The notes beneath the pieces were generated by a model. It saw nothing but the letters and a program-made list of their open reading frames with translations. It had not been told where the DNA came from and made no database searches. Below, one piece after another: positions 34,629-47,542 of a stretch of DNA of 64,000 nt. Each line of letters starts with the position of its first letter. Within the stretch, counting starts at the first letter, position 1. This DNA comes from Acidobacteriota bacterium (GTDB taxonomy: Bacteria; Acidobacteriota; Thermoanaerobaculia; UBA5066; Gp7-AA6), in assembly GCA_027307335.1 (NCBI GenBank), contig DAHUXD010000013.1:44939-108938 (forward strand), in the 5' to 3' direction. The position numbers and the translations under genes were made by a program.

Positions 34629-35398
34629 GAGGCGGAGGAGAAGGCGAGGGGACGGGCCTCCCCGATCAGGCCGTCCTCCGCGGCGAGGCGATAGAAGAGC
34701 CTCAGCCCTTCGAGGTCCCCGGCCTCGAGATCGTAGTGGAGGGCGTGACGCAAATAGTCCTCGACCACCGCCGCGCCGAGGCCCGTAGCGGCCGCCTCCT
34801 CGCGGACGAGCGCGTCGAAGTGCTCGATCGCCGCCCCGTGCGAGGCCCGGAGCAGGGCATCCACCTCGGCCGTCGCCCGCTCGGCGCGCACGGCCCAGAA
34901 CGCGAAGACGAAGGGATGCCCGCTGAAGGCGCGCCACTCGGCGGCGAGATCGAGAACGACATGGCCGTTCAAGCGGGTCTTCAGCGCCGGGTCGCCGATG
35001 ATCAGGCGGGCGTCGGTCTCGCCATCCCGGTAGTCGGGAGCGAGCCCGTACACGCGCTTGAGCAGGATTCGCGTCAGCGCCGCCGAGGTGCGGCTCGCCG
35101 GATCGAGCGCGACCGAGCGGATCCGCTCGCGCGAGACCTCGGAGACGAGCAGGACGGAGCGGACCTCGGAGGAGGCCGCGATGCCGAGCCCGGGGACCAC
35201 GCGGAGACCGGGGATGCGCTGGTACTCGATCGAGGGAATCAGGCCGACGTCCGCCTCCCCCGAGGCGAGCTTCGCGGCGCAGACCGACGGCACGTCGCGC
35301 GAGACCTCGACGCCCGGCGGCGGGGCGTGGAGCAGTCCCCAGGTGAGGGGCCGGGCGTTCAGAAAGTCGACGACCGAGACCCGGAGAGTTCTCGGCAT
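34625..35398 (-). CDS. mqnA: Chorismate dehydratase MqnA
   Basis: The 257 residues match the MqnA/MqnD fold (VSVVDFLNARPLTWGL, VPSVCAAKLASGEADVGLIPSIEYQ, LLIGDPALKT-type region). MqnA converts chorismate to 3-[(1-carboxyvinyl)oxy]benzoate, the first step of the futalosine menaquinone pathway. Start ATG 35398 (MPRTLRVSV) is chosen over an ATG at 35416 that belongs to a dispersed repeat. With mqnC at 16064, the organism makes menaquinone by this route. Confidence 0.92.
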   Translation of the reverse strand: MPRTLRVSVVDFLNARPLTWGLLHAPPPGVEVSRDVPSVCAAKLASGEADVGLIPSIEYQRIPGLRVVPGLGIAASSEVRSVLLVSEVSRERIRSVALDPASRTSAALTRILLKRVYGLAPDYRDGETDARLIIGDPALKTRLNGHVVLDLAAEWRAFSGHPFVFAFWAVRAERATAEVDALLRASHGAAIEHFDALVREEAAATGLGAAVVEDYLRHALHYDLEAGDLEGLRLFYRLAAEDGLIGEARPLAFSSAS

Positions 35399-35410
35399 CG
35401 CAGACGCGCC

Positions 35411-35498
35411 TGTCATCCCGAGCGGAGCGAGGGATCCCTTTGTAGTCTCAGTGTGGCGAAGAAAGGGATCCCTCGGCCCTGCGGACCTCGGGATGACA
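35411..35498. repeat. Dispersed palindromic repeat, copy 2
   Basis: TGTCATCCCGAG (35411-35422) and CTCGGGATGACA (35487-35498) are a perfect 12-bp inverted repeat, with nested AGGGATCCCTTT/AAAGGGATCCCT arms. The left half matches the repeat at 15965. It lies between rho and mqnA and may terminate rho transcription. Confidence 0.8.
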
Positions 35499-35507
35499 AG
35501 GGGGGTC

Positions 35508-36863
35508 TCACCCCTGACTCATCAGATTCAGGAACTCCCCGTTGGTCTTCGTCTTCTCGAGCTTCTCGGTCAGGAGCTCCATCGCCTCGACGGTCGAGAG
35601 CGGGTTCAAGACCTTCCGCAGCACCCACACGCGGTTGAGCTCCTGCTTGTCCATGAGGAGCTCTTCCTTCCGGGTGCCGGACTTGTTGATGTCGATCGCC
35701 GGGAAGACCCGCTTGTCGACGAGCTTCCGGTCGAGGTGGACCTCCATGTTGCCGGTCCCCTTGAACTCCTCGAAGATGACGTCGTCCATGCGCGATCCCG
35801 TGTCGATCAGCGCGGTCGCCATGATCGTGAGGGATCCGCCCTCCTCGACATTGCGCGCGGCGCCGAAGAACCGCTTCGGACGCTGCAGGGCGTTGGAATC
35901 CACGCCGCCCGACAGGACCTTGCCCGACGGCGGGACGATCGCGTTGTAGGCGCGGGCGAGACGCGTGATCGAGTCGAGGAGGATCACGACGTCGCGCTTG
36001 TGCTCGACGAGGCGCTTCGCCTTCTCGATGACCATCTCGGCCACCTGAACGTGGCGCGCCGCCGGCTCGTCGAAGGTCGAGGAGATGACCTCGCCCTTGA
36101 CGGACCGCTGCATGTCGGTGACCTCTTCGGGACGCTCGTCGATCAAGAGCACGATGAGCGTGATCTCGGGGTGGTTCGTGGAGATCGAGTTCGCGAGCGA
36201 CTGCAGCACCATCGTCTTGCCGGTGCGCGGCGCCGCGACGATCAGGCCGCGCTGTCCCTTGCCGACCGGCGCGACCAGGTCGAGCACGCGGGAGGTCATG
36301 TTCGGCGTCTCGAGCCGGATCCGGTCCTGGGGGTAGAGCGGCGTGAGGTTGTCGAAGAAGATCTTCTCGCGCGCCACGTCCGGATGCTCGAAGTTGACCG
36401 CCTCGACCTTGATGAGGGCGAAGTAGCGCTCCCCCTCCTTGGGCGGGCGGATCTGGCCGGAGACCGTGTCGCCGGTGCGCAGGTCGAACTTGCGGATCTG
36501 GGAGGGCGAGACGTAGATGTCGTCCGGCCCGGGCAGGTAGTTGTACTCGGGGGCGCGCAGGAATCCGAAGCCGTCGGGCAGGCACTCGAGCACGCCCTCG
36601 GAGAAGATCAGTCCCTTCTTCTCGGTCTGCGCCTGCAGAATCTTGAAGATCAAGTCCTGCTTGCGCATCCCGGTCGCGTTCTCGACCTCGAGGTCGCGCG
36701 CGATCTTCAGGAGCTGCGGGATCTTGATGTCGTGGAGCGCGCGGATGTCGAGGGTGTCGCCGTGCTCGACGGCCGCCTCCTCGCCCGTCGTGTCGGGAAG
36801 ACCCTCCGTCGGGACCTCCAGCGTCTCGACGTCGGAGTCGGTGGATCCTTTTCGTCTGGCCAT
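35508..36863 (-). CDS. rho: Transcription termination factor Rho
   Basis: The 451 residues show the Rho_N helical domain ([17 protein letters not shown]), the RNA-binding cold-shock fold ([25 protein letters not shown]) and the hexameric ATPase with Walker [18 protein letters not shown] and the GGVDSNAL loop. A short acidic N-terminal extension (about 35 residues) precedes it. Cytoplasmic RNA-dependent helicase that ends transcription. Confidence 0.97.
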   Translation of the reverse strand: MARRKGSTDSDVETLEVPTEGLPDTTGEEAAVEHGDTLDIRALHDIKIPQLLKIARDLEVENATGMRKQDLIFKILQAQTEKKGLIFSEGVLECLPDGFGFLRAPEYNYLPGPDDIYVSPSQIRKFDLRTGDTVSGQIRPPKEGERYFALIKVEAVNFEHPDVAREKIFFDNLTPLYPQDRIRLETPNMTSRVLDLVAPVGKGQRGLIVAAPRTGKTMVLQSLANSISTNHPEITLIVLLIDERPEEVTDMQRSVKGEVISSTFDEPAARHVQVAEMVIEKAKRLVEHKRDVVILLDSITRLARAYNAIVPPSGKVLSGGVDSNALQRPKRFFGAARNVEEGGSLTIMATALIDTGSRMDDVIFEEFKGTGNMEVHLDRKLVDKRVFPAIDINKSGTRKEELLMDKQELNRVWVLRKVLNPLSTVEAMELLTEKLEKTKTNGEFLNLMSQG

Positions 36864-37005
36864 TGTCTCTGTCCTCTGCTTGTGATGCGTCGGCGGAAGC
36901 CGCCGGGTATGCGTTCAGGGATGAGGCTGAGGCCGCGGCGGCTCGGAGGGACGCCCCTTGGCGCCGCTCATTATTCCAGAATTCAAGGACCGGAGGGGGA
37001 ATTCC

Positions 37006-39405
<2,400 letters not shown>

Positions 39406-39433
39406 CTGATTTCACCATCCCTGAGAGTAAACC

Positions 39434-39463
39434 CGAAATCCGAATTTCGAAATCCGAATTTCG
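39434..39463. repeat. Two overlapping copies of a 16-nt palindrome between clpX and lon
   Basis: CGAAATCCGAATTTCG occurs at 39434-39449 and 39448-39463, sharing CG. Each copy is CGAAAT/ATTTCG with a CCGA loop, AT-rich against the GC-rich genome. Resembles short tandem TTCGAAAT-type elements seen in several phyla. Confidence 0.6.
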
Positions 39464-39466
39464 CCT

Positions 39467-40711
<1,245 letters not shown>

Positions 40712-40734
40712 TCAGCCTCCGGAGGGATGAGAGA

Positions 40735-40764
40735 ATTCTAGGGTCGCCCTTCCCTCCCCGTCAA
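40735..40764 (-). promoter_or_regulatory. Strong sigma-70 promoter of clpX
   Basis: TTGACG (40759-40764), 18-nt spacer, TAGAAT (40735-40740), on the minus strand. Each hexamer matches five of six positions. The leader of about 17-20 nt contains GGAGG. The rest of the 40765-40919 gap shows no gene; a CGGTCGG/CCGACCG hairpin at 40886-40918 follows clpP and may attenuate it. Confidence 0.7.
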
Positions 40765-40919
40765 CCAGTCGCCCGAGAATTTAGCACACCCCAACGCTCG
40801 TAACGTGCTCGCGGACACGGGGTATTCCGCGGCAGGAGACAGTACGCCCGAGGCGTGAGGCGGGATTCAAAATTCCGCGCGCCGGCGGTCGGCCGAGTTC
40901 TCGAGTCGCGACCGACCGG

Positions 40920-41531
40920 CTAGCCGGCGGCCTTCAGAGCCAGGTCGTCGCGCCGGTGGTAGATCGCGTCCACGAGGCCGTACGCCTTCGCGTCCTCCGC
41001 CTCGAGGATGAAGTCGCGGTCGGTGTCCTTCGAGATCTTCTCGAGCGCCTGGCCCGTGTGGTTCGCCAGGATCTGGTTCAGACGCTCCTTCAGACGGATC
41101 AAATCGCGCGCATGGATCTCGATGTCGGTCGCCTGCCCCTGCATGCCGTAGGCGAGCGGCTGGTGGATCAGGAACCGGGCGTTCGGGAGGGAGTAGCGCT
41201 TGCCGGGCGCCCCGGCCGCCATCAGCACCGCCGCCATCGAGGCCGCCTGCCCGACGCAGATCGTCGTGACGTCGTTCTTGACGTACTGCATCGTGTCGTA
41301 GATCGCGAGCCCCGAGGTGATCGAGCCGCCCGGCGAGTTGATGTAGAAGGCGATGTCCTTCTCGGCGTTCTCCGACTCGAGGAAGAGCATCTGCGCGATG
41401 ATCAGGTTGGCGATCGTGTCGTCGATCGGCTGGCCGAGGAAGATGATGTTGTCCTTCAGCAGGCGAGAGTAGATGTCGTACGCCCGCTCTCCCCGGCTCG
41501 TCTGCTCGATGACCATTGGAACCAGAACCAT
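40920..41531 (-). CDS. clpP: ClpP protease subunit
   Basis: Start ATG 41531 gives 203 residues beginning [20 protein letters not shown], the conserved ClpP N-terminus, behind GGGAGG. An upstream GTG (41576) overlapping the tig stop in GTGA would add 15 residues. Catalytic residues are S98 (GQAASMAA), H123 (FLIHQPLA) and the Asp of the D-R-D stretch at 171-173. Follows tig as in many bacteria. Confidence 0.96.
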   Translation of the reverse strand: MVLVPMVIEQTSRGERAYDIYSRLLKDNIIFLGQPIDDTIANLIIAQMLFLESENAEKDIAFYINSPGGSITSGLAIYDTMQYVKNDVTTICVGQAASMAAVLMAAGAPGKRYSLPNARFLIHQPLAYGMQGQATDIEIHARDLIRLKERLNQILANHTGQALEKISKDTDRDFILEAEDAKAYGLVDAIYHRRDDLALKAAG

Positions 41532-41572
41532 GCCGCCTCCCTCCCAGTCGTCTTCCATCGAACCCCGGGAAC

Positions 41573-42886
41573 TCACTTGACTTCCACCGGCATTCCCGAG
41601 GGTAGCACCTTGGCGCTCGCAATCAAGAGGTCGGCGGCCTTCGCCAGCCGCATCTCGTCGCGCAGGGCCTCGATCCCGCCCGCCTTCGCCATCTGCTCAC
41701 GGAGCACGGACGGCTCGACGCCGCGCTCGGCCGCCGCCCGCTTGAACTCGGCCTCGAGCTCGGTCTCCGAAATCTGGATGCCCTCGCGCTCGGCGATCGC
41801 GTCGAGCAGGAGGTACTCGCGGACGCGGCGCTCGGCGCCCGGACGCGCCTCCTCCTGGAGCTTCTGCCAGTCCTCCTTCTCGGGATCGACGCCGCTCTGG
41901 GCGAGATAGCGCGCGTAGTCGCGGAGCGCCGCGGTCGTCTCGGACTCGACCAGGATTTCCGGCGCCGGGATCTCGCGTTTCCCGACCAGCGCGTCGAGGA
42001 TCGAGCGCCGGAACCGGCGGCGCCGCTCGATCTCCTTCTCTCTTTTCAGACGCGCGCGGACCTTCTCTCGCAGCGTCTCGACCGTGTCCCCTTCGGAGAC
42101 CGCACGGGCGAACTCGTCGTCGAGCGCCGGCAGCCGCTTCTCCTTCAGCGCGGCGAGGGTCACGTCGTAGTCGACCGTCTTGCCGCGGAACTGGTCGTTC
42201 GGGAAGTCGTCCGGAAACGTCTTGCGGAACCGGCGCGTCTCGCCCGGACCCGCTCCCCGCAGCGCGTCGTTGATCTCCGGCATCGAGTCGGCGTGCCCGA
42301 CCTCGAGCGTGATCTTCTCGTCGCGGAAGGTCCGCGGGCTCTGTCCCGGCTCGAGGATCTCGACGAAGGTGCCGCCGATGTCCGCCACCGCGAAGTCGCC
42401 CGGCGCCGCCGCGCGGCCCTCGATCGGGTGGAACTCCGCGTGTCCTTCGCGGATCCGGTCGAGGACCTTCCCGATCTCCTCGTCGGTGGGGTCGACGTCG
42501 ACGTCGTTCACGACGACGCCCTTGTACTCGCCGGGGTCGACCGCGGGCTTCAGGTCGAGGCGGGCCGTGAAGCGCATCGGCCCCGGCGGCTCCCACTTCA
42601 GGTCGTCGACGTGCGGCCGCCCGAGGACCGACAGCTTGCGCTCCTCGATCGCGGCCGCGAGCGCGTCGGGCAGAAGGGCCTCGAGCACGTCGCCGCGGAT
42701 GTCGTCGGCGAACCGCTTCGAGACCACGGACTCCGGCGCCCTGCCCTTGCGGAAACCCGGGAGCGCCGCGCGCCGGGCGTACGACCGCGTGACCGCGGCG
42801 TACGTCTTCTCGACGTCCTCGGCGGGAACCTCGATCTCGAGAACGGTGCGGGTGGAGGACTCTTCCTTCACGGCCAGAACGACCAT
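41573..42886 (-). CDS. tig: Trigger factor (ribosome-associated chaperone and PPIase)
   Basis: The 437 residues include the ribosome-binding loop in [10 protein letters not shown], the FKBP-like domain ([13 protein letters not shown] region) and the helical chaperone arms. Trigger factor binds nascent chains at the exit tunnel. No Shine-Dalgarno is present; TATCAT lies 9 nt before the ATG. First gene of the tig-clpP block. Confidence 0.96.
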   Translation of the reverse strand: MVVLAVKEESSTRTVLEIEVPAEDVEKTYAAVTRSYARRAALPGFRKGRAPESVVSKRFADDIRGDVLEALLPDALAAAIEERKLSVLGRPHVDDLKWEPPGPMRFTARLDLKPAVDPGEYKGVVVNDVDVDPTDEEIGKVLDRIREGHAEFHPIEGRAAAPGDFAVADIGGTFVEILEPGQSPRTFRDEKITLEVGHADSMPEINDALRGAGPGETRRFRKTFPDDFPNDQFRGKTVDYDVTLAALKEKRLPALDDEFARAVSEGDTVETLREKVRARLKREKEIERRRRFRRSILDALVGKREIPAPEILVESETTAALRDYARYLAQSGVDPEKEDWQKLQEEARPGAERRVREYLLLDAIAEREGIQISETELEAEFKRAAAERGVEPSVLREQMAKAGGIEALRDEMRLAKAADLLIASAKVLPSGMPVEVK

Positions 42887-42895
42887 AGGCGCGGG

Positions 42896-42901
42896 ATGAT
42901 A
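42896..42901 (-). promoter_or_regulatory. -10 box TATCAT 9 nt before tig
   Basis: Five of six -10 positions, leaderless spacing, no Shine-Dalgarno and no clear -35. Confidence 0.45.
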
Positions 42902-42944
42902 TCCCGGCGAGGCCGGCGACCGGACTCTCTCCGGTGCACCGGCT

Positions 42945-44510
42945 CTAGGGGCGAGGGCGGAGAGGGCGCGGACCGGGCGGGAGAATTCTCAGGCGCACGA
43001 GGTCGTCGCGCTGCGTCGCGATCAGCGCGTACGTGCCCGCGACGTCGAGGCGGCCCCAGCCGAAGTAGGGGTTCGGCACGTCTTCGCCCGAGAGGCCGCC
43101 GCAGGACGCCGCGAGGCGCAGCGGGATGGCGCCGAGCTCGAGCAGCTGCTCCGTCCGGTCGATGTCGCCCTGAAGCTCCGGCGCCGCGGACCAGAGCAGC
43201 GCGATCGCGCCGGCGACCTGCGGGGCCGCGCCGGACGTGCCGCTGAACGCCGAGGTGTAGGCGCCGCCGGGCGCCGCCGTACGCAGCGAGACGCCGGGCG
43301 CCATGAGGTCCGGCTTGATGCGGGACGACCCGTCCGCGGCGACCGGTCCGACGCTCGAGAACGCCGCGAGCGTGTCGTCGATCGACGTGGCGCCCACGCT
43401 GAACGACGCTGCGTAGATCGCCGGCGCCTCGTTGACGGTGAAACAGAGCGGGCCTCCCGCCGCCATGTTGCCGTCGTTCCCGGCGGCGAAAACGAGCGCG
43501 ACGCCCGCCGCGCGGACCGCCTCGACGACTCCCTTCAGGACCTCGGGATCGGTGCAGCCCTCGCTCGGCGGGCACGTCCACGAGTTGTTGATCACATCGG
43601 CGCCCAGGTCGAGCCGCGGGTTGTCGCCGCTCGAGTCGGTCGGCGCGAGCAGCCACTCGAAGCACTCGGTGTAGCGCGCGGGCGTGCCGTTGCCCTGATC
43701 CATGTTGCGGCAGCCGATCAGCGTGGCGCCGGGCGCCGCGCCGATGCCGCCCTCGCCGACCGCGAGCGCGGCGGTCCCGGTGCCATGGCCCTCGTCGTCG
43801 CACGGCTCCGGCGCGTCCGACCCGCAGCGGTTGCCCGGGACCGCGTCGTGCACGGCGTCGTGCCATGCATACGAGGGATCGCCGTTCGCGCCCCGATAGC
43901 GCCCCGCGAGCGCCGGGTGCGTCCACTCGAACCCGGTGTCCGCCACGCCGACGACGACTCCCTCGCCGGTGAAGCCGGCGGTCCAGAGCGAGGGCGCCCC
44001 GATCTTGACGATGTTGACGTCGGCCACGGCTCCCGCGTCGCGCGGCGACGCGCGCGGCGGCAGCGGCTCCGGGAGGCGCAGCGGCATGGCGACGTTGGCG
44101 ACGATCCGCGACACGTCCTCGCGCGCCGAGAGGTCCCGGGCGAGCGAGGCGTCGCCCTCGACCTCGATCATGTCGACGAGCCAGTGCGACCGGTACGCGA
44201 CGCCGGCCTCCTCGAGCCGCTTTCGCAGCGGCGCCTGCGCCGCCGCCGCCTGCGCGCGCAGGCTCTCGTACACGAAGCGCCGGCGCTCCGCGCGGTCCGC
44301 GATCGTCGGCGCGCTCGAGACGTCCGCGGCATCGCGCATCACGACGAGAAAGGACGCGCGCTCGCCTTCGCTCTTTCCGGCGAAGATGCGCGCGTCGACC
44401 GCGGCGGGCGCGACGGCGGCCTGCGCGGCGGCGAGGATCAACGGTGCGAGGGCCAGCACGGACCGCAGAGGATGCCAAGTCCATGCCAGACGGCGTGTGC
44501 CGGAACGCAC
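42945..44510 (-). CDS. Secreted subtilisin-like serine protease (S8)
   Basis: The 521 residues begin with a signal peptide (about 1-38), an I9-like prodomain (about 45-140) and an S8 catalytic domain. The triad is D191 (VADTGFEWTHPAL), H242 (GHGTGTAA) and S426 (SGTSGAAPQ), with the oxyanion Asn in NNSW. Several cysteines suggest disulfides. It is exported and probably degrades proteins or peptides outside the cytoplasm. The start is GTG 44510, divergent from the tRNA gene. Confidence 0.9.
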   Translation of the reverse strand: MRSGTRRLAWTWHPLRSVLALAPLILAAAQAAVAPAAVDARIFAGKSEGERASFLVVMRDAADVSSAPTIADRAERRRFVYESLRAQAAAAQAPLRKRLEEAGVAYRSHWLVDMIEVEGDASLARDLSAREDVSRIVANVAMPLRLPEPLPPRASPRDAGAVADVNIVKIGAPSLWTAGFTGEGVVVGVADTGFEWTHPALAGRYRGANGDPSYAWHDAVHDAVPGNRCGSDAPEPCDDEGHGTGTAALAVGEGGIGAAPGATLIGCRNMDQGNGTPARYTECFEWLLAPTDSSGDNPRLDLGADVINNSWTCPPSEGCTDPEVLKGVVEAVRAAGVALVFAAGNDGNMAAGGPLCFTVNEAPAIYAASFSVGATSIDDTLAAFSSVGPVAADGSSRIKPDLMAPGVSLRTAAPGGAYTSAFSGTSGAAPQVAGAIALLWSAAPELQGDIDRTEQLLELGAIPLRLAASCGGLSGEDVPNPYFGWGRLDVAGTYALIATQRDDLVRLRILPPGPRPLRPRP

Positions 44511-44564
44511 AAAATTGCGACAGTTCCGGTTTCCGCAATCCGTGGAGCTAACATGGTTCGCCCC

Positions 44565-44646
44565 GCGAGAGTGGCGGAACTGGCAGACGCGCGGGACTTA
44601 GGATCCCGTGGGTAAAACCGTGAGGGTTCGAGTCCCTCCTCTCGCA
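44565..44646 (+). tRNA. tRNA-Leu, anticodon TAG
   Basis: Acceptor GCGAGAG (44565-44571) pairs with CTCTCGC (44639-44645), discriminator A at 44646. Anticodon stem CGGGA/TCCCG encloses CTTAGGA with anticodon TAG (44599-44601). A long variable arm and T-arm GAGGGTTCGAGTCCCTC fit class II tRNA-Leu. CCA is not encoded. A TAACAT at 44549-44554 may be the -10. Confidence 0.96.
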
Positions 44647-44742
44647 CTCGGACTCTCGGCGGTCGCTTCGCGACCGACCGACATGGGAGGGAACGTTCCT
44701 GTGTGCCCTCTCCCAAATGGGGATAAAGCCGCTCCATAAAAT

Positions 44743-44772
44743 GAAAGAGGCGTTCCCGAAGGAACGCCTCTT
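44743..44772 (-). terminator. Intrinsic terminator with cUUCGg loop (possibly bidirectional)
   Basis: AAAGAGGCGTTCC (44743-44755) and GGAACGCCTCTTT (44760-44772) form a perfect 13-bp stem. Read on the minus strand the loop is C-TTCG-G, the extra-stable tetraloop, and CTCTTTCATTTTA follows. It ends the tandem-repeat protein gene 21 nt after its stop and could also stop read-through from tRNA-Leu. Confidence 0.8.
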
Positions 44773-44793
44773 TGCGACCGACTCGAGCCTGTC

Positions 44794-45387
44794 TTACTGC
44801 GGCTGCGTCTGCGCGTCGTGCTTCTGGTCGTAGATCCGGTTCGAGAGCTTGTTCTGCTGCTGATTGACGAGGGCCTTGTCGCCCGGCGTCAGCTTGCCGC
44901 CGTCGAGAGCGCGCATGTCGCGGGTCTCGTGATTCAGCGCCGACTCCTTGCCCTCGAGCCGCGCCGCCTCCCCCGCCGTGAGCTGCCCGCTCTGGATGCC
45001 CTGCCCGATGCGGTCCTGCTGGTTCTCCTTGCGCTGCGCGATCTCGCCCTTGCCCTGTCCCTGCGTCTCTGCGTCGTGCTTCTGGTTGTAGATCTGATTC
45101 GAGAGCCTGTTCTGCTGCTGGTTCACGACGGCGCGGTCCACCGCCGTCAGCTTGCCGCCGTCGAGCTTCCGCATGTCGCGGACCTCGTGATTCACCGCCG
45201 ACTCCTTCCGCTCGAGCCGCGCGGTCTCGCCGGCCGTGAGCTGTCCGCTCTGGACGCCCTGCGCGATCCGGTCCTGCTGGTTCTCGGCGCGCTTCTTGAT
45301 CCCGCCAGCCGAGGCCGAGCCCGGGATCGAGACGAGCACCGCGACCGCGACGGCCGCCACGTTTCCACCGATGTTCTTCAGTTTCAT
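44794..45387 (-). CDS. Secreted protein made of two 75-residue repeats
   Basis: The 197 residues start with a signal peptide (about 1-27) and hold two repeats, 35-109 and 121-195, identical at about 60 of 75 positions and ungapped. Each has ENQQDRI-GQL-AGE and a second LDGGKLT block, ending LSN-IY-QKHDA-TQ. The paired xGxLTxxE/D segments loosely resemble degenerate EF-hand helix-loop-helix units. No function is known to me. Strong GGAGGTGA precedes the ATG. Related unnamed repeat proteins occur in other bacteria. Neighbours (M1 peptidase, S8 protease) are also exported. Confidence 0.8.
   Translation of the reverse strand: MKLKNIGGNVAAVAVAVLVSIPGSASAGGIKKRAENQQDRIAQGVQSGQLTAGETARLERKESAVNHEVRDMRKLDGGKLTAVDRAVVNQQQNRLSNQIYNQKHDAETQGQGKGEIAQRKENQQDRIGQGIQSGQLTAGEAARLEGKESALNHETRDMRALDGGKLTPGDKALVNQQQNKLSNRIYDQKHDAQTQPQ
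44803..45285. repeat. Direct repeat inside the tandem-repeat protein gene
   Basis: Units at 44803-45027 and 45061-45285 (225 bp each, 33-bp spacer) encode the two 75-residue protein repeats. They are also similar at DNA level, pointing to a fairly recent duplication. Confidence 0.85.
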
Positions 45388-45430
45388 CCGTCACCTCCAC
45401 TCCGGCTGACGAGCGGGGCGGCGGAGGGGT

Positions 45431-47488
45431 TTACGGCCGAGGCGATCCGCCGCCGGTTTCCGGCATCTCCATGCCCCAATAGAAACGGTTCATGAACGGC
45501 ATCCAGTCTCTGCCCGTGCGCTCCTCCAGGAGCGCGGCGAAGCTCCGCGTCGAACCGAAGCTCCAGGCGTGGCTCGCCTGATAGGCCCGGAGCGCCTCGA
45601 GGAACGCCGCGTTGCCGATCTGACTCCGCAGCGCGTCGAGCACCAGCGGGCCCTTGCCGTAGAGGAGGCCGCGGCGGATCTCGGAGCGCCGGACGGCGTC
45701 GTTGGCGACGTAGACGCGGGTCGCCATCGGGATCGGCGCCGCGTCGGCGGCAAACGACGCGGCGCGGCGCCACTGGCTCGTCAGCGAGTCGTAGACGGAC
45801 GCGCCGAACCGCTCCTTGAGGAACATCCCCGCGCAGTACTCCGCGAACGATTCCGCGAGCCACTGCTCGGAGTAGGCGGGAATGCGGACGGAGATGCCCC
45901 AGTACTGGTGGGCGATCTCGTGCGCGAAGGTGCGCGCGACGCTGCGGGACGAGATGCGGCTCATGTCGCCGAGGAGCGGGTCGAAGGCCTCGTTCGTGAT
46001 GAACACGACGCCGGGCGGCGCCTGGCCGTAGCCGTAGTCGTTGATCTGGATGATCTCGAGCTCGTCGAACGGAAACGGACCGAGGAAACCGCGGTAGAAA
46101 GCGATCACGTCGGCCGCCACGCCCGCGAGCGCCTTCATCGAGCGCTCGTTCTCGAGCGCGTAGGTCGACACGCGGATCGCGACGCCGTCGCGGGTCTCCT
46201 CGCGCGTCTCGTAGACGCCCGCGAGGATGACGGCCGCCTGGATGGGATGGTCGACGCGCGTCTCGAGCACGTTCCGGCGGTCCTCGCTCGCGCGCCGGAC
46301 GGTGGATCCCGAGGCGAACGGGACGAAGGGCTCCGGCACGCGCACGACGGAGTGGAACGTATATGCCTGCTCCGAGAGATACGGCTGCGGGAACCAGGAG
46401 GCGACGCCGAGCTCCCAGTAGTTGTCGCCGCCGGGACGAATCAGGAAGTCGCCCTCGATCTCGAACCGGAGGCGCACCGGCGCGTCGGGCGCGGCGGGCT
46501 CGGCGAGCTCGACGACGATCTCGTCGCCGCGGTGATCGAAGGCGAGGCGATTCCCGCGCTCGTCGAGGACGGCGGCCACCCTCTCCGCGCGCGGCGACAG
46601 ATTGGATCCCGCGGTCGCGTACCAGATGTCGACGAGGTCGAGCCGCAGCGCGCGCATCGGAGCCCCCAGGGGGACGAGGGTCTCCTCGACGGCGAGCTTC
46701 GCGTCGTTGCCGGCGCTCGCGTCGAGCCGCACGTCCACCGCGGTGAGCAGGAACCGCGGCGGCGCGGGGTCGCGCGCGTCGCGGTCGATCGGCTGGTGCG
46801 ACAGCGCCACGGGCCACAGGAACCGTCGCAGCTCGGGATCGCGCGACTCGCTCGCGTGGAGGAGCAGGAGCGCTTCGGACGGATGGTCCACGCGGTCGAG
46901 CTCGTAGACGAGGTCCTCGCGGCCGCCGTCGAGCTCCGCCCAGACGAGCGGCGCTTCGGGCGCGTTCAGCGCCTGCAGGGCGAAGTCGTGGGAGAGCGGA
47001 GCGCCGTGGGCGCGCGAGAACTTCGCGCGCTGCTTGCGGAAGGAGTCGGAGAGGCTCGGCGCGCTCCGTCCCTCGAGGCGCGGCACTGCGGCGCCGCGCG
47101 CGATCCAGAGCAGCCGCCGGAAGCCGTCGCGGACGACGACGCCACGCTCGGTCTTCTCGGCCTTCAGCGACGACCCCTTGCGGACGTCGAAGAGGACCAG
47201 CGGCGCCTCGACCGGGTCGGCCGACACGTACTCCATCGCGCCATCGCCCTCGAAGAAGATCCCGACGGCTTCCTCTCCGGCCCGCACCGTCCCCGCCCGG
47301 CCGGACGCGAGCCGGCACACGAAACGGCCCGCGGAGAGGGAGAGGTCGCGGACCTCGACGGCCTCGCCGACCTGGAGGTGGTCGAACCGGTCGACGAGCC
47401 GCGGGAGCGCCGGCCCGTCCGAGGCCGCCGCTCGCGCCGTCAGCCCGGCGAGCAGAACGAGGCTCGCGGCGGCGCGACCGGGCGTCAC
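45431..47488 (-). CDS. Exported M1-family zinc metallopeptidase
   Basis: The 685 residues start with a signal peptide (about 1-22). Zinc ligands are H523, H527 (HEIAHQYWG) and E546, 19 residues after the second His, with catalytic E524. The exopeptidase GxMEN segment of classical M1 aminopeptidases is replaced by GQAPPGVVFITNEAF. It may therefore not be a standard aminopeptidase. GTG start with TAGAAT 6 nt upstream; divergent from the kinase-TPR gene. Confidence 0.88.
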   Translation of the reverse strand: MTPGRAAASLVLLAGLTARAAASDGPALPRLVDRFDHLQVGEAVEVRDLSLSAGRFVCRLASGRAGTVRAGEEAVGIFFEGDGAMEYVSADPVEAPLVLFDVRKGSSLKAEKTERGVVVRDGFRRLLWIARGAAVPRLEGRSAPSLSDSFRKQRAKFSRAHGAPLSHDFALQALNAPEAPLVWAELDGGREDLVYELDRVDHPSEALLLLHASESRDPELRRFLWPVALSHQPIDRDARDPAPPRFLLTAVDVRLDASAGNDAKLAVEETLVPLGAPMRALRLDLVDIWYATAGSNLSPRAERVAAVLDERGNRLAFDHRGDEIVVELAEPAAPDAPVRLRFEIEGDFLIRPGGDNYWELGVASWFPQPYLSEQAYTFHSVVRVPEPFVPFASGSTVRRASEDRRNVLETRVDHPIQAAVILAGVYETREETRDGVAIRVSTYALENERSMKALAGVAADVIAFYRGFLGPFPFDELEIIQINDYGYGQAPPGVVFITNEAFDPLLGDMSRISSRSVARTFAHEIAHQYWGISVRIPAYSEQWLAESFAEYCAGMFLKERFGASVYDSLTSQWRRAASFAADAAPIPMATRVYVANDAVRRSEIRRGLLYGKGPLVLDALRSQIGNAAFLEALRAYQASHAWSFGSTRSFAALLEERTGRDWMPFMNRFYWGMEMPETGGGSPRP

Positions 47489-47494
47489 GTGTTC

Positions 47495-47500
47495 ATTCTA
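47495..47500 (-). promoter_or_regulatory. -10 box TAGAAT 6 nt before the M1 peptidase gene
   Basis: Five of six -10 positions at leaderless spacing. A divergent TACAAT (47521-47526) on the plus strand, 16 nt before ATG 47543, may serve the kinase-TPR gene. Confidence 0.45.
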
Positions 47501-47542
47501 AGTTCAGGGTGCAACCGCCATACAATGCGGCAGGCTCCCGTC

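Noticed and set aside
35399..35416. Longer mqnA N-terminus (MTGASAM)
   Set aside because: The upstream ATG belongs to a dispersed repeat; MqnA homology begins at MPRTLRV.
36864..37005. Promoter for rho
   Set aside because: TTGAAT and AATAAT are present but no pair has usable spacing.
45569..47542. Long in-frame extension upstream of the kinase-TPR start
   Set aside because: It is antisense to the M1 peptidase gene and shows no domain; the kinase N-terminus is complete from 47543.
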